From Pseudomonas sp. B21-040 (GTDB taxonomy: Bacteria; Pseudomonadota; Gammaproteobacteria; Pseudomonadales; Pseudomonadaceae), in assembly GCF_024748695.1 (NCBI RefSeq), contig NZ_CP087176.1:489501-553500 (forward strand): DNA of 64,000 nt. The letters are read 5' to 3'. The position numbers and the translations under genes are program-made. The notes beneath the pieces were generated by a model, which searched no databases, was not told the origin of the DNA, and saw only the letters and a program-made list of their open reading frames with translations. This document shows positions 55,236 through 63,754 of this stretch, piece after piece (positions within the stretch are counted from its first letter, which is position 1; every line of letters starts with the position of its first letter).

Positions 55236-55263
55236 CGATCTACGATTTAACGCGTAGATCGAC
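55236..55263 (+). terminator. Hairpin after parC
   Basis: TCGATCTACG (55236-55245) pairs perfectly with CGTAGATCGA (55254-55263) around an 8-base loop, 15 bases after the parC stop. There is no strong T tract. The rest of the gap up to 55396 shows only the next gene's leader. Confidence 0.55.
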
Positions 55264-55396
55264 GCTTTGGCGCTGGAGTCGGAACGCATATTCACGGATG
55301 ATATGGCCTTTCAAGCGCCGGCGTGGTCGAGCGTTCTTCATATTTATTGAGTATTTTCACTGTGGTTAGCCTTGTGGCAATCACCTGGATGGGACG

Positions 55397-56110
55397 ATGA
55401 CTGCTCTGCGCCTTCCTTTTATTTTGATGCTCGCCGGCGTTCTTGGCCTGGCGGGTTGCAGCGTTCACCAGCCGGTGTCGCTGTATCAACTGGACAGCGG
55501 AAGCCCGGTTGCACCTGCGCAAAGCGCGGGTATGGCGGTATTGTTGGGCCCGGTAACGGTCGCCGATTACCTGCAACGTGAAACCTTGTTGCAGCGTCAG
55601 CCCGATGGCAGTCTGCAAGCGTCGACGGATGGTCGTTGGGCGGGTAGCTTGTCCTCTGACATTGATCAGCTGTTGCTGCGTCAGGTCGCCGGTCATCTGG
55701 ACAGTCAGCGTGTTGTGCTGGCGCCCGCCACAACCGGTTTCACGCCAGATGTCCAGGTACTGCTGACGATTACTCGCCTGGATTCGGGCGCGTCGCAACC
55801 GGCCATCCTGGATGCGCAATGGCGTTTGATCGACCGTCGTGGTCAGGTTCGCGATAACCGCATCATTCACCTGCAAGAGCAGCACGCGGGTGGTACGGCA
55901 GCGCAGGTACAGGCCCAAGGCGTGTTGTTGCAGCGCCTGGCCGAGCAATTGTCGGTGGCGCTCAAACCATTGGCCAATCAGCCGCCAATCGCTGAAGCAC
56001 CAAAAAAACCGGCTGCCAAGCCTGTGGCTCCAGCGGCCGAGCAAGAGAAACAGCCGAAAATCCCGATGGCATCGCCAATCCGGACCGATATGGAAGTGTT
56101 CAGGTTCTAA
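55397..56110 (+). CDS. PqiC-like (YmbA/DUF330) lipoprotein
   Basis: A 237-residue outer-membrane lipoprotein of the ABC-type transport auxiliary/PqiC family. The signal MTALRLPFILMLAGVLGLAGC ends in a lipobox with Cys at residue 21. VSLYQLDSGSP and LLGPVTVADYLQRETLLQRQPDG are the family's opening segments, and DGRWAGSLSSDIDQLLLRQV follows. The tail (about 190-235) is a Pro/Ala/Lys-rich linker. No pqiA or pqiB is next to it here, so it is an orphan copy. Confidence 0.8.
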   Translation: MTALRLPFILMLAGVLGLAGCSVHQPVSLYQLDSGSPVAPAQSAGMAVLLGPVTVADYLQRETLLQRQPDGSLQASTDGRWAGSLSSDIDQLLLRQVAGHLDSQRVVLAPATTGFTPDVQVLLTITRLDSGASQPAILDAQWRLIDRRGQVRDNRIIHLQEQHAGGTAAQVQAQGVLLQRLAEQLSVALKPLANQPPIAEAPKKPAAKPVAPAAEQEKQPKIPMASPIRTDMEVFRF

Positions 56111-56129
56111 GCCTGGATTGATCCAAAGC

Positions 56130-56160
56130 AAAGCCCGCCCTGTGCGGGCTTTGTTGTTTC
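56130..56160 (+). terminator. Intrinsic terminator of the pqiC-like gene
   Basis: AAAGCCCGC (56130-56138) and GCGGGCTTT (56144-56152) form a 9-bp stem with a 5-base loop, followed by TTGTTGTTTC-type T-rich sequence. Confidence 0.85.
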
Positions 56161-56170
56161 TGAATGAGCG

Positions 56171-56357
56171 TGTAGCAGCTGTCGAGCCTGCGAGGCTGCG
56201 TTCGAGGACGAAGTCCTCGCAAATCCTGTGAGTACAGTCTGACTGAATAAGCCCATTGCCCTTACGCCTGTTGGGCCCAAGCCCAAGCCCAAGCCCAAGC
56301 CCAAGCCCGAGCGCGGGTCGAGGCGAACGCAACCTCGCAGGCTCGGCAGCTGCTACA
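56171..56357. repeat. REP-type inverted pair with hexamer insert
   Basis: Arms of 34 bases at 56171-56204 and 56324-56357 are complementary with two mismatches, both beginning TGTAGCAGCTG outwards. The 119 bases between them include GAGGACGAAGTCCTC and a GCCCAA hexamer array. Same family as the pairs at 26579 and 36568. Confidence 0.85.
56275..56310. repeat. GCCCAA hexanucleotide tandem repeat
   Basis: Five perfect GCCCAA copies (56275-56304) are followed by one variant GCCCGA (56305-56310). It is non-coding and lies between the arms of a REP pair. Confidence 0.9.
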
Positions 56358-56366
56358 TGGCACCCA

Positions 56367-56399
56367 CAAAAAACCCGCAGATGATCACTCATCTGCGGG
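56367..56399 (-). terminator. Intrinsic terminator of the ytjB-like gene
   Basis: Read on the minus strand, CCCGCAGATGA and TCATCTGCGGG (56389-56399 and 56374-56384) form an 11-bp stem with a 4-base loop, followed by a run of Ts (56368-56373). Confidence 0.85.
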
Positions 56400-56421
56400 C
56401 TTCATTGTTACAGGCTAAGGC

Positions 56422-57957
56422 TTACGCCCGGCGCTCATGCATCCGCGCCAGTTGTCGCTCCAGCATCGATGGATAAGGTTCCATCAGTCGCTCCACGCAG
56501 CAAGCACCCTCGGGGCTGGCAATCGGACGAATCCGCGCGCGTTGACGAATCAGCACGTCGTCACTGATCTTGCGCTCCACCAGCAGCAGGTTGCGGCTGT
56601 GTTGCGACAGGGCCAGGGCATCCTGGGCGGATTCGGTCAGCAGCAGGTCGATCTGACTCATTCCGAACAATTCCTCGCCCAGCGTCAGCCCGAGCTGCAA
56701 TTGCAGGGTAATGCCGCTGTCCGCGACCTCGATTTGCAACTGATGGCCCAGCGCCCGCAGCAGCTCGCCGCAGCAGATCGCGTTGGTCAGGTAGTCATCG
56801 CCGCTGTCTTCGGTGTGGAACAGCATCAGCGTGCTGCCATCGTTCAGGGTGTGCAGTTCGCTCTGATAGAGCGAAGCGGCCTGGTCGAGACAGTCGCGAT
56901 AGCGTTTGAGCAGCTCTTCCAGACGAGTGCGTGGCAGGCGACGCAGTTGATCCTGAGCGCCCAGTTGCACGGCCAGGACGGCGCTGTGTTGCGGCACATT
57001 GAAAATTACCGGTTTTGCTGCCGGCTTCGGCGCGCTGGCGACCGACTCATCACGCAGGTCTGCGAACGCGTCATCGTCATCGTCATCGTCGTCTTCAACG
57101 GTGCTGACAATGTGTCGTGGCGCCGGTTTGAGGCTGGCTACCGGTTTGGTTTCATCGAAACTCGGATCACGCAGGTTGCGTACTTCGAAGGTCGGCTCGT
57201 TGTCGTCCGCGTCTTCGTAATCGCTGTCGTCTTCAGGCTCGGGCTGCGGTTCCGGCTCGGCGGGCTCCGGAGCGAAATTGGCGTGCAGCTGACGGGCCAG
57301 ATCGCCGATCTCATCCTGACGCTCGGTGGCCGGGGTGTATTCGTCGATGTTGCGCAGCCACACGCGCAATTGCAGCAGTGGTGTGGAAATGTGCCGACCC
57401 AAACGCAGGCTAAGGGCCAGGGACAATGCCAGCAGGATCGCACTCAAAATGCCCATGCTTTGCAGGCTGATGGTCATCGGCTGCTGGAACTGATCCATGT
57501 CCAGGCTGATGCGCAGTTGCCCGGCGGTCACGTCCTGGAAGGTGATCTTGCTCTGGTACATGCCCTCGGCTTCGCCCAGCAGGCTGTGCTTGGGACGCTG
57601 ACCGGCTTCGGCGAGGATGCGGTTATCCACGCTATAAATGGCCGCGTGGGCCACCAGCTTGTTTTTGGTCAGGTTGTTGAGCAGCACGTTGAGGCTGAGG
57701 ATGTCGTTGGACACCAACAGCTCCGTGGCGGACGTGGCCGTCTGCGTGGTCAGGCTTTCGCCCAGCGCATCGGCCTGCTCATGCATGGCCTGCTTGAACT
57801 GCAAACCCATCACACAGGCGTAGATCACCAGGGCCAAGGCGACCAGGATCACGTTATGGCTGGCGATGCGCAATGCAATCGGTACACGGCGGTGGCGCAG
57901 TGCACGGAAGATCAGCAGAAAGAAGTTATCGGTTTTTACTGGCGTGGGCCGGTTCAC
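56422..57957 (-). CDS. YtjB/AhpA (SMP) family membrane protein
   Basis: A 511-residue inner-membrane protein, divergent from serB as E. coli ytjB is. Helix 1 (about residues 30-50) and helix 2 (about 165-190) flank a periplasmic domain. A HAMP-like segment (RLGRHISTPLLQLRVWLRNIDEY) follows. Then comes a long acidic low-complexity linker (about 235-300), with Pro-Glu repeats and eight consecutive Asp residues. A C-terminal domain resembles a degenerate cyclase fold (SAVLAVQLGAQDQLRRLPRTRLEELL). The linker is unusual for the family. The function is unknown; PA4961 is the positional ortholog. Confidence 0.8.
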   Translation of the reverse strand: MNRPTPVKTDNFFLLIFRALRHRRVPIALRIASHNVILVALALVIYACVMGLQFKQAMHEQADALGESLTTQTATSATELLVSNDILSLNVLLNNLTKNKLVAHAAIYSVDNRILAEAGQRPKHSLLGEAEGMYQSKITFQDVTAGQLRISLDMDQFQQPMTISLQSMGILSAILLALSLALSLRLGRHISTPLLQLRVWLRNIDEYTPATERQDEIGDLARQLHANFAPEPAEPEPQPEPEDDSDYEDADDNEPTFEVRNLRDPSFDETKPVASLKPAPRHIVSTVEDDDDDDDDAFADLRDESVASAPKPAAKPVIFNVPQHSAVLAVQLGAQDQLRRLPRTRLEELLKRYRDCLDQAASLYQSELHTLNDGSTLMLFHTEDSGDDYLTNAICCGELLRALGHQLQIEVADSGITLQLQLGLTLGEELFGMSQIDLLLTESAQDALALSQHSRNLLLVERKISDDVLIRQRARIRPIASPEGACCVERLMEPYPSMLERQLARMHERRA

Positions 57958-58092
57958 TTGCGCTCGGCTCTTTTGTCCGTGAAGTTGACGCGCAGTATAG
58001 CGACAGGCCCTAGGCCGTCAAAGCGCTCACGGTGCCCGATGGTCACTGAAAGTGGGTAGAATGCGGTTTTTTTCCACTTGCGGGGGTGCGCC

Positions 58093-59307
58093 TTGCGCGA
58101 AATCGTCCTGATAAACATCACGGGAGTCGACCGTCCGGGTCTGACTGCTGCCATTACCGGCGTTCTGGCCCAGGGTGGTGTGAACATTCTCGACATCGGT
58201 CAGGCGGTGATCCACGACACTCTGTCGTTCGGCATCCTGGTTGAAATTCCGGGTACCGAGCAAGGCAAGTCGGTGCTCAAGGACATCCTGTTCAAGGGGT
58301 ACGAGCTCGATCAACAGGTCCGTTTCACGCCGGTGTCCGAAGAGGATTACCAGCAGTGGGTCGGCAATCAGGGCAAGAAACGCCACATCGTGACGCTATT
58401 GACCCGCAAAGTGACCGCCGAACAGTTGCAGGCCGTGAGTTCGATCACGGCCAAATATGGCCTGAACATCGATCACATTGATCGCCTGTCCGGGCGCATG
58501 CCGCTGGACACTCCGGCCGACAAGGGCAAGGGCTGCATCGAGTTTTCGGTGCGCGGCGAAGCGGCTGATCCACAGGCACTGCGTGCCGAGTTCCTGAGCG
58601 TTGCTCAGGAGCTGAACGTCGATATCGCCTTCCAGGAGGATTCGCTGTTCCGGCGCAACCGTCGCTTGGCGGTGTTCGACATGGACTCGACCCTGATCGA
58701 AGCCGAAGTGATCGACGAGCTGGCCAAGGCCGCTGGCGTGGGTGAACAGGTTTCAGCCATCACTGAGCGGGCCATGGCCGGCGAACTGGATTTTCGCGCC
58801 AGCTTCAAGGAGCGTCTGGCATTGCTGCAAGGCCTGGACGTCAGCGTGCTGGATTCGATCGGCGCCTCACTGCGTCTGACCGAAGGCGCCGAAACCCTGT
58901 TTGCCGAACTCAAGCGCCTAGGCTACAAAACGGCAATCCTGTCGGGCGGCTTCACCTACTTCGCCAAGCAATTGCAGGCCAAGCTGGGGATCGATTACGT
59001 GTTTGCCAACGAACTGGAAGTGGTTGACGGCAAGGTCACCGGTGTCGCGGTCGAGCCGATTGTCGATGCACAGCGCAAGGCCGACTTGCTGCGTGAGCTG
59101 GCGCACAAGGAAGGTTTGCGTCTGGAGCAGACCATTGCGGTCGGCGATGGCGCCAACGATCTGCCGATGCTGGCGATTGCCGGGTTGGGCGTAGCGTTCC
59201 GTGCCAAGCCACTGGTGAAACAGTCGGCGAAGCAGGCGATTTCCACCCTGGGGCTGGATGGCGTGCTGTACCTGTTGGGTTTTCGCGATCGCGACGGTCA
59301 GCTCTAG
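58093..59307 (+). CDS. serB: Phosphoserine phosphatase with N-terminal ACT domains
   Basis: The last step of serine synthesis (404 aa). Two ACT-type domains occupy about residues 1-180 (REIVLINITGVDRPGLTAAITG; RHIVTLLTRKVTAEQLQAV) and probably bind serine. The HAD domain starts AVFDMDSTLIEAEVIDELA with nucleophile D196, then SGGFTYFAKQL and VGDGANDLPMLAIAG. Translation likely starts at TTG 58093, giving the conserved N-terminus and length. The upstream side is divergent from the ytjB-like gene. Confidence 0.95.
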   Translation: MREIVLINITGVDRPGLTAAITGVLAQGGVNILDIGQAVIHDTLSFGILVEIPGTEQGKSVLKDILFKGYELDQQVRFTPVSEEDYQQWVGNQGKKRHIVTLLTRKVTAEQLQAVSSITAKYGLNIDHIDRLSGRMPLDTPADKGKGCIEFSVRGEAADPQALRAEFLSVAQELNVDIAFQEDSLFRRNRRLAVFDMDSTLIEAEVIDELAKAAGVGEQVSAITERAMAGELDFRASFKERLALLQGLDVSVLDSIGASLRLTEGAETLFAELKRLGYKTAILSGGFTYFAKQLQAKLGIDYVFANELEVVDGKVTGVAVEPIVDAQRKADLLRELAHKEGLRLEQTIAVGDGANDLPMLAIAGLGVAFRAKPLVKQSAKQAISTLGLDGVLYLLGFRDRDGQL

Positions 59308-59321
59308 GCAGCGCAAATAAA

Positions 59322-59441
59322 TGTGGGAGCGGCGGTGCGGCGATCCGACTTGCCCGCGAAGAGGCCGGAACATCCAACATCTATGTTGTCTGTGCCGACG
59401 CTTTCGCGGGCAAGTCGGATCGCCGCACCGCCGCTCCCACA
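59322..59441. repeat. Perfect 39-bp inverted repeat between serB and psd
   Basis: Arms 59322-59360 and 59403-59441 are exact reverse complements, starting TGTGGGAGCGGCGGTGCGGC, with a 42-base spacer. Long perfect arms suggest a recently formed REP pair. It lies between convergent genes and may block read-through. Confidence 0.9.
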
Positions 59442-59458
59442 GGGATGCAGTTTGGCCT

Positions 59459-60319
59459 TTAGGCCTTTGGCTGGCCCATGCCCTGGCCCATCTGCACCGA
59501 GACGCCAGCGGTCATTTCTTCCGACCATTGCACTTGATCCGGCCCGAACAGCACAACAGCGGTCGAACCCAGTTTGAAGCGACCCAGCTCCGCACCTTTT
59601 TCCAGGTGGATCGGTGCGCGGGCGGCTTCGTCGTAGCGGAAGGTTTTCAGCTCGCGTTTCGGCGGCGTGACCAATCCTGCCCAGACGGTTTCAATCGACG
59701 CGACAATCATCGCGCCCACCAGTACCACGGCCATCGGCCCGCGCTCGGTGTCGAAAATGCACGCGACGCGCTCGTTGCGGGCGAACAGTTCCGGGACGTT
59801 TTCAGCAGTGGTCTGATTCACTGAGAACAGGCGGCCCGGGATGTAGACCATCTCGCGCAAGGTGCCGGCCAGCGGCATGTGCACGCGGTGGTAGTCCTTC
59901 GGCGACAGGTAAATGGTCGCGAAATCACCGCCCATGAACGGCGCGGCATTCGCCGCATCGCCACCCAGCAGTTCCAGCACGCTGAAGCTGTGACCCTTGG
60001 CCTGGAACACGCGGCCGTGTTCGATCGGGCCAAGTTGGCTGACCGCACCGTCGGCCGGGCTGAGGATCGCGCCCGGTGTTTCGTCCAGTGGACGCGCCCC
60101 GTCTTTCAAGGCACGGGTGAAGAACGCATTGAAGTGTTCGTAGGCGGTCAGGTCTTCGACCAGCGCCTGGGACATGTCCACCTGGTAACGCTTGGCGAAC
60201 CAGGCGGTAAAGGCGTTTTTGAACCAGCGCACGCGGCATTCGGCAATGCAGCCGGCCAGTCGCGAGAGCAAGTGATGGGGCAGCAGGTATTGGCTGAGGA
60301 TAAACAGACGCTTATTCAT
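59459..60319 (-). CDS. psd: Phosphatidylserine decarboxylase proenzyme
   Basis: A 286-residue membrane-associated enzyme that converts phosphatidylserine to phosphatidylethanolamine. It cleaves itself at the LGST motif (residues 250-253, Ser252 becoming the pyruvoyl group). Other features are [17 protein letters not shown] [12 protein letters not shown], and [21 protein letters not shown]. Length and motif order are typical of the PSD-I class. It ends the HDOD-rhdA-psd minus-strand run, 17 bases after rhdA. Confidence 0.96.
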   Translation of the reverse strand: MNKRLFILSQYLLPHHLLSRLAGCIAECRVRWFKNAFTAWFAKRYQVDMSQALVEDLTAYEHFNAFFTRALKDGARPLDETPGAILSPADGAVSQLGPIEHGRVFQAKGHSFSVLELLGGDAANAAPFMGGDFATIYLSPKDYHRVHMPLAGTLREMVYIPGRLFSVNQTTAENVPELFARNERVACIFDTERGPMAVVLVGAMIVASIETVWAGLVTPPKRELKTFRYDEAARAPIHLEKGAELGRFKLGSTAVVLFGPDQVQWSEEMTAGVSVQMGQGMGQPKA

Positions 60320-60336
60320 TAACTGTCCTTAAAACC

Positions 60337-61152
60337 TTAAATCTCTACGGGGGTGTCGGGATGGTTGCCCCATTCGCCCCAGGAACCGGCGTAGCCTTTG
60401 ACCCGCGGATAACCGAGGGATTTGGCCACCAGATAGGTGAAGCCAGAACGGTGGTGAGTCTGGCAGTGGGTAATCACTTCTTTGTCTTTGGTGATGCCGA
60501 GCTGTTCGAGGATCTGCGGCATGTCCGTGCGAATGCGCAAGTTGCGCGACTTATCCATGCCCGCAGTCCATTCGAAATTGACCGCGCCGGGAATATGCCC
60601 GCCCTTGGCCGCCAGCACTTTCTCGCCGGAGTACTCCAGCGGTCCGCGCGCATCCCAGATCGCCAGGTCGGCGGCGCCGAGACGGCTTTGCAGGTATTCG
60701 CGGGTGGCCGTAGGTTCGTCGTGCAGGGTCAATGCCACCGGGCCGCCAACCGAAGGCGGGATTTGGATCGACATCGGCAAACCTTCAGCCAGCCAGGCCG
60801 GCAGTCCGCCGTCCAGATAGTGGTAGTTGCGGTGGCCAATGACATCCAGCAGCCAGATAAAACGCCCGGCCCAGCCGCCGCCTTCGTCGTCATAAACGAC
60901 GTAGACCGCATTGGGGTTGTGTCCCAACTCACCAAACAACGCTTCGAGTGCCGCTTGCGCAGGCATCAGCCCCGGCGCAGGCGCCTGGCCGAGTTGCGTG
61001 CGCTTGGGGTCGACAAAGCGCGCGCCGGGAAGGTGCCCTTCGCCATAGCGAGCGCTGCTGGTCAGGTCCACCAGAATCAGGTCGCGGGCCTCGAGGCGAG
61101 GGAGCAAGTCGCTCGGCTCGATCACCAGCGGCAAGCCAGAGAAGTCAGACAT
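60337..61152 (-). CDS. rhdA: Thiosulfate sulfurtransferase (rhodanese)
   Basis: A two-domain rhodanese of 271 aa. The C-terminal active-site loop is CQTHHRSG with Cys230, the same residue number and loop as Azotobacter vinelandii RhdA. The N-terminal inactive domain has LVDLTSSARYGEGHLPGARFVD and YDDEGGGWAGRF, with Asp where Cys would be. It may supply sulfane sulfur for iron-sulfur or cyanide metabolism. ATG 61152 (MSDFSGLPLV) is preferred to one at 61170. PA4956 is the positional ortholog. Confidence 0.93.
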   Translation of the reverse strand: MSDFSGLPLVIEPSDLLPRLEARDLILVDLTSSARYGEGHLPGARFVDPKRTQLGQAPAPGLMPAQAALEALFGELGHNPNAVYVVYDDEGGGWAGRFIWLLDVIGHRNYHYLDGGLPAWLAEGLPMSIQIPPSVGGPVALTLHDEPTATREYLQSRLGAADLAIWDARGPLEYSGEKVLAAKGGHIPGAVNFEWTAGMDKSRNLRIRTDMPQILEQLGITKDKEVITHCQTHHRSGFTYLVAKSLGYPRVKGYAGSWGEWGNHPDTPVEI

Positions 61153-61194
61153 GTGAGGTCTCCAGAGCACAAAAGTGTGGATTGTAGCGCAGCG

Positions 61195-62733
61195 TCATTG
61201 GCCGCGGTGGCTAAAGGTGTTCAAGGCTTTCTCGATGCATTGCGCGGTTTTGCCGAAGGCTTGCACGGTGATTTCCGAGAACGGCCCGCCGCCCTGATCC
61301 GCCACCACCACCATGATCACCCGCCCATTGTTGACCAGCGAGCGCAGCAACAGGTGTTCGCCACGGAATTGCGCACGCAGGCTGGCCGGCAACAAGGCCG
61401 AAAACTGGGCGTTATTGGCGGGTGTCAGGCGCACCTGAGCCTGTTGCGAGAGCAGCCGTTGCAGCACCGAGCTTTGGCTGACCATCAGGTTCAGGCCGGC
61501 CGTTTCTGTTGGCAACCCGGCGATCTGATGCGCCCGCAGATTGGCGTGCGTGCGGTCGGCCATCAAAATCATCACTCGGCGCATCCCGCACGCGACGAGG
61601 GCGTCCCGAGCAGAGGTGGTCAAGTGCATGGCGTTGGTGAAGGGGCTGGGTTCTACCAGCAACTCGGCACATTGGCTGCGCCACTTCGCCAGGTCTTCGG
61701 TGGTCGGTGCCGCTGCCGGAAGCAACCTGGCGTGGACACGATTCGTGCCTGTTGGCCAGAGCAGCGAGGCGGCGGGGTGCCACAGGTCCGGCATGGCATG
61801 CAGTCGGGCGCTGTTGGCGGCTTGTTGGTGCAATTGCTGCTGCACCTCGGCCATCGGCATTTGCAGATAAAGGCTGGTCAGGTACTGCCAGCGCTCGCTG
61901 TGAGGGCTGTCCCACGCCTGTTGCGCCGACAGTGCCAGGCCGTTGGCCAGCAGCACGGTATTGGCCGGCTGATTGAGCCAGCGGCGCAGCGTCGGATCGT
62001 CATCCAGGCGGTTTTGCTGGCGCAACGGATGATCGCTGTCGCGGGCAATGCGCAAGACCTGGACCAGTTCGCGCTGCTCGGTCAGCAGCAGGCGATAACC
62101 TTGTTCCACCCAGATCGGCAGGCGCCAGATGCTCACCAGTGCCTGGCAAATCTCCAGCAAACGCACGCCGAACAACTGCTTCTCGACTTTTCGCGCCGAT
62201 TCACCTTGATGGATGACCCGCAGTTCCCACTCTTCAAGCAACTGCGGATGGGTCAGTGCCATCGGCCACAGCGGCGAGAGAAACAGCAGACTGCCCCAGT
62301 GAATGTCCTGCCACAGCCGCGCCAGTCGACCGGCAAAAAAACCATTGGCCTGCTGCGTCGCGTGCTGGCTGATCAATTGCAGTTGGCGCAAGGCAACCGG
62401 AATCTGCGATTGCGGCTCCGCGGGCAGGCGGGCGAGCAGTTCTTCGGTGCGTTTCAAGCCGAGGCGATTGATCGCCACTTCAAGGTTTTCCGCAGGCTCG
62501 GTCATGCTGCCGTGGGTGTGCCGATTGGCTTCACGAATGATGCTCAAGGCCAGGGCCGGGCTGTCTTGCATCAATTCCGCAATGTCGCGAAGCGAGCTGC
62601 GGCTGTCAGTTATGGCCCTGCACACACGGTCGTGACTGTCCTGCGGAACCGGCAGTCGCACGCCATCGAGCAGCTTGACCCAGCCTTCAAGCGTGGTCGG
62701 TTTTTGCGTTGGAATGTTCGTTTGGTTAGCCAT
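61195..62733 (-). CDS. HDOD domain protein
   Basis: A 512-residue protein. The N-terminal third has an HDOD domain (SLRDIAELMQDSPALALSIIREANRHTHGS, residues 47-77; AINRLGLKRTEELLARLP near 90), a degenerate HD-type signalling fold. The C-terminal third looks GAF-like (LTTSARDALVACGMRRVMILMADRTHANLRAH; VIMVVVADQGGGPFS). The regulatory target is unknown. It lies divergent from motA and next to rhdA, as PA4955 does. ATG 62733 is the start chosen; one four codons upstream is possible. Confidence 0.82.
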   Translation of the reverse strand: MANQTNIPTQKPTTLEGWVKLLDGVRLPVPQDSHDRVCRAITDSRSSLRDIAELMQDSPALALSIIREANRHTHGSMTEPAENLEVAINRLGLKRTEELLARLPAEPQSQIPVALRQLQLISQHATQQANGFFAGRLARLWQDIHWGSLLFLSPLWPMALTHPQLLEEWELRVIHQGESARKVEKQLFGVRLLEICQALVSIWRLPIWVEQGYRLLLTEQRELVQVLRIARDSDHPLRQQNRLDDDPTLRRWLNQPANTVLLANGLALSAQQAWDSPHSERWQYLTSLYLQMPMAEVQQQLHQQAANSARLHAMPDLWHPAASLLWPTGTNRVHARLLPAAAPTTEDLAKWRSQCAELLVEPSPFTNAMHLTTSARDALVACGMRRVMILMADRTHANLRAHQIAGLPTETAGLNLMVSQSSVLQRLLSQQAQVRLTPANNAQFSALLPASLRAQFRGEHLLLRSLVNNGRVIMVVVADQGGGPFSEITVQAFGKTAQCIEKALNTFSHRGQ

Positions 62734-62804
62734 GGTTGGACGCAATCTTCGTCTGCATTACCTATGCCCGGAGTAGGCTAAATTAGCTTTTCGCTTGAAC
62801 GGGC

Positions 62805-62831
62805 TATAGTCTGGCGCAGTTTTGCCGATAA
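62805..62831 (+). promoter_or_regulatory. Sigma-28 (FliA) promoter for motAB
   Basis: TATAGTCT (62805-62812), an 11-base spacer, then GCCGATAA (62824-62831). The -10 is an exact FliA match, the -35 matches TAAAGTTT at six of eight bases, and the spacing is exact. Transcription should start near 62838, leaving a leader of about 60 bases. Confidence 0.85.
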
Positions 62832-62899
62832 GGAGAAGAAGAGATTTTTCGACCTCCGAATATGACCTTGAACCCGACTCAGTAAGTGCTCTCCTACCT

Positions 62900-63751
62900 A
62901 TGGCTAAAATTCTCGGCATCATTGTCGTATTCGCGAGCGTGCTCGGCGGATACGTGCTCTCCCACGGCAAGATTGCCGCCCTTATTCAGCCTTTCGAGGT
63001 AATGATTATCGGTGGTGCGGCACTTGGCGCATTCCTGCAGGCCAACCCGGGCCATATGGTCAAGCACGTCCTCAAGAAAGCTTTCGGGATGTTCAGCTCG
63101 CGTTTCAACCACACCTTCTACCTTGAAGTGCTGGGGCTGATTTACGAGATCCTCAACAAAAGCCGCCGCGAAGGCATGATGGCCATCGAAGGCGACATCG
63201 AAGATGCCGCGGCGAGCCCGATCTTCGCCAAGTACCCGGCGGTGCTCAAAGATGACCGCATGACGGCGTACATCTGCGACTACCTGCGCATCATGTCGTC
63301 CGGCAACATGGCGCCCCATGAGCTGGAAGGCCTGTTCGACATGGAACTGACCAGCCTCAAGGAAGACCTGGATCACCCTTCCCACGCGGTAAACGGCATT
63401 GCCGACGCCATGCCGGGTTTCGGTATCGTGGCGGCGGTACTGGGTATCGTGGTGACAATGGCCTCCCTGGGCGAAAGCGATCAGAAAATGATCGGTGTGC
63501 ACGTCGGTGCGGCACTCGTCGGTACCTTCTTCGGTATTCTCGCCGCGTACGGTTTCTTTGGCCCGTTGGCCCACGCCCTGGCCCACGATGCCAAGGAAGA
63601 GCTGAACGTCTACGAGGCCATCAAGGCGTCGCTGGTGGCTTCGGCATCCGGCATGCCGCCATCGCTGGCCGTGGAATTCGGTCGCAAGGTTCTGTATCCG
63701 GCGCACCGTCCTAGCTTCGCTGAGCTGGAACAAGCGGTTCGCGGTCGCTAA
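62900..63751 (+). CDS. motA: Flagellar motor stator protein MotA
   Basis: The proton-conducting stator subunit of the flagellar motor (283 aa). Four membrane helices are visible: two near the N-terminus (MAKILGIIVVFASVLGGYVLSHG; MIIGGAALGAFLQANPG) and two C-terminal (MPGFGIVAAVLGIVVTMASLG; AALVGTFFGILAAYGFFGPLA). A cytoplasmic loop with charged residues for rotor contact lies between. ATG 62900 gives the standard start. An upstream frame to 62822 would run through the promoter. The stop is three bases before motB. Confidence 0.96.
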   Translation: MAKILGIIVVFASVLGGYVLSHGKIAALIQPFEVMIIGGAALGAFLQANPGHMVKHVLKKAFGMFSSRFNHTFYLEVLGLIYEILNKSRREGMMAIEGDIEDAAASPIFAKYPAVLKDDRMTAYICDYLRIMSSGNMAPHELEGLFDMELTSLKEDLDHPSHAVNGIADAMPGFGIVAAVLGIVVTMASLGESDQKMIGVHVGAALVGTFFGILAAYGFFGPLAHALAHDAKEELNVYEAIKASLVASASGMPPSLAVEFGRKVLYPAHRPSFAELEQAVRGR

Positions 63752-63754
63752 GTC

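Noticed and set aside
56107..56304. A Leu-Gly repeat protein on the minus strand
   Set aside because: It comes from the GCCCAA hexamer array inside an intergenic REP pair.
62862..62885. A functional leader peptide before motA
   Set aside because: Seven codons without a ribosome site can arise by chance. Kept only as a side remark in the motA promoter finding.
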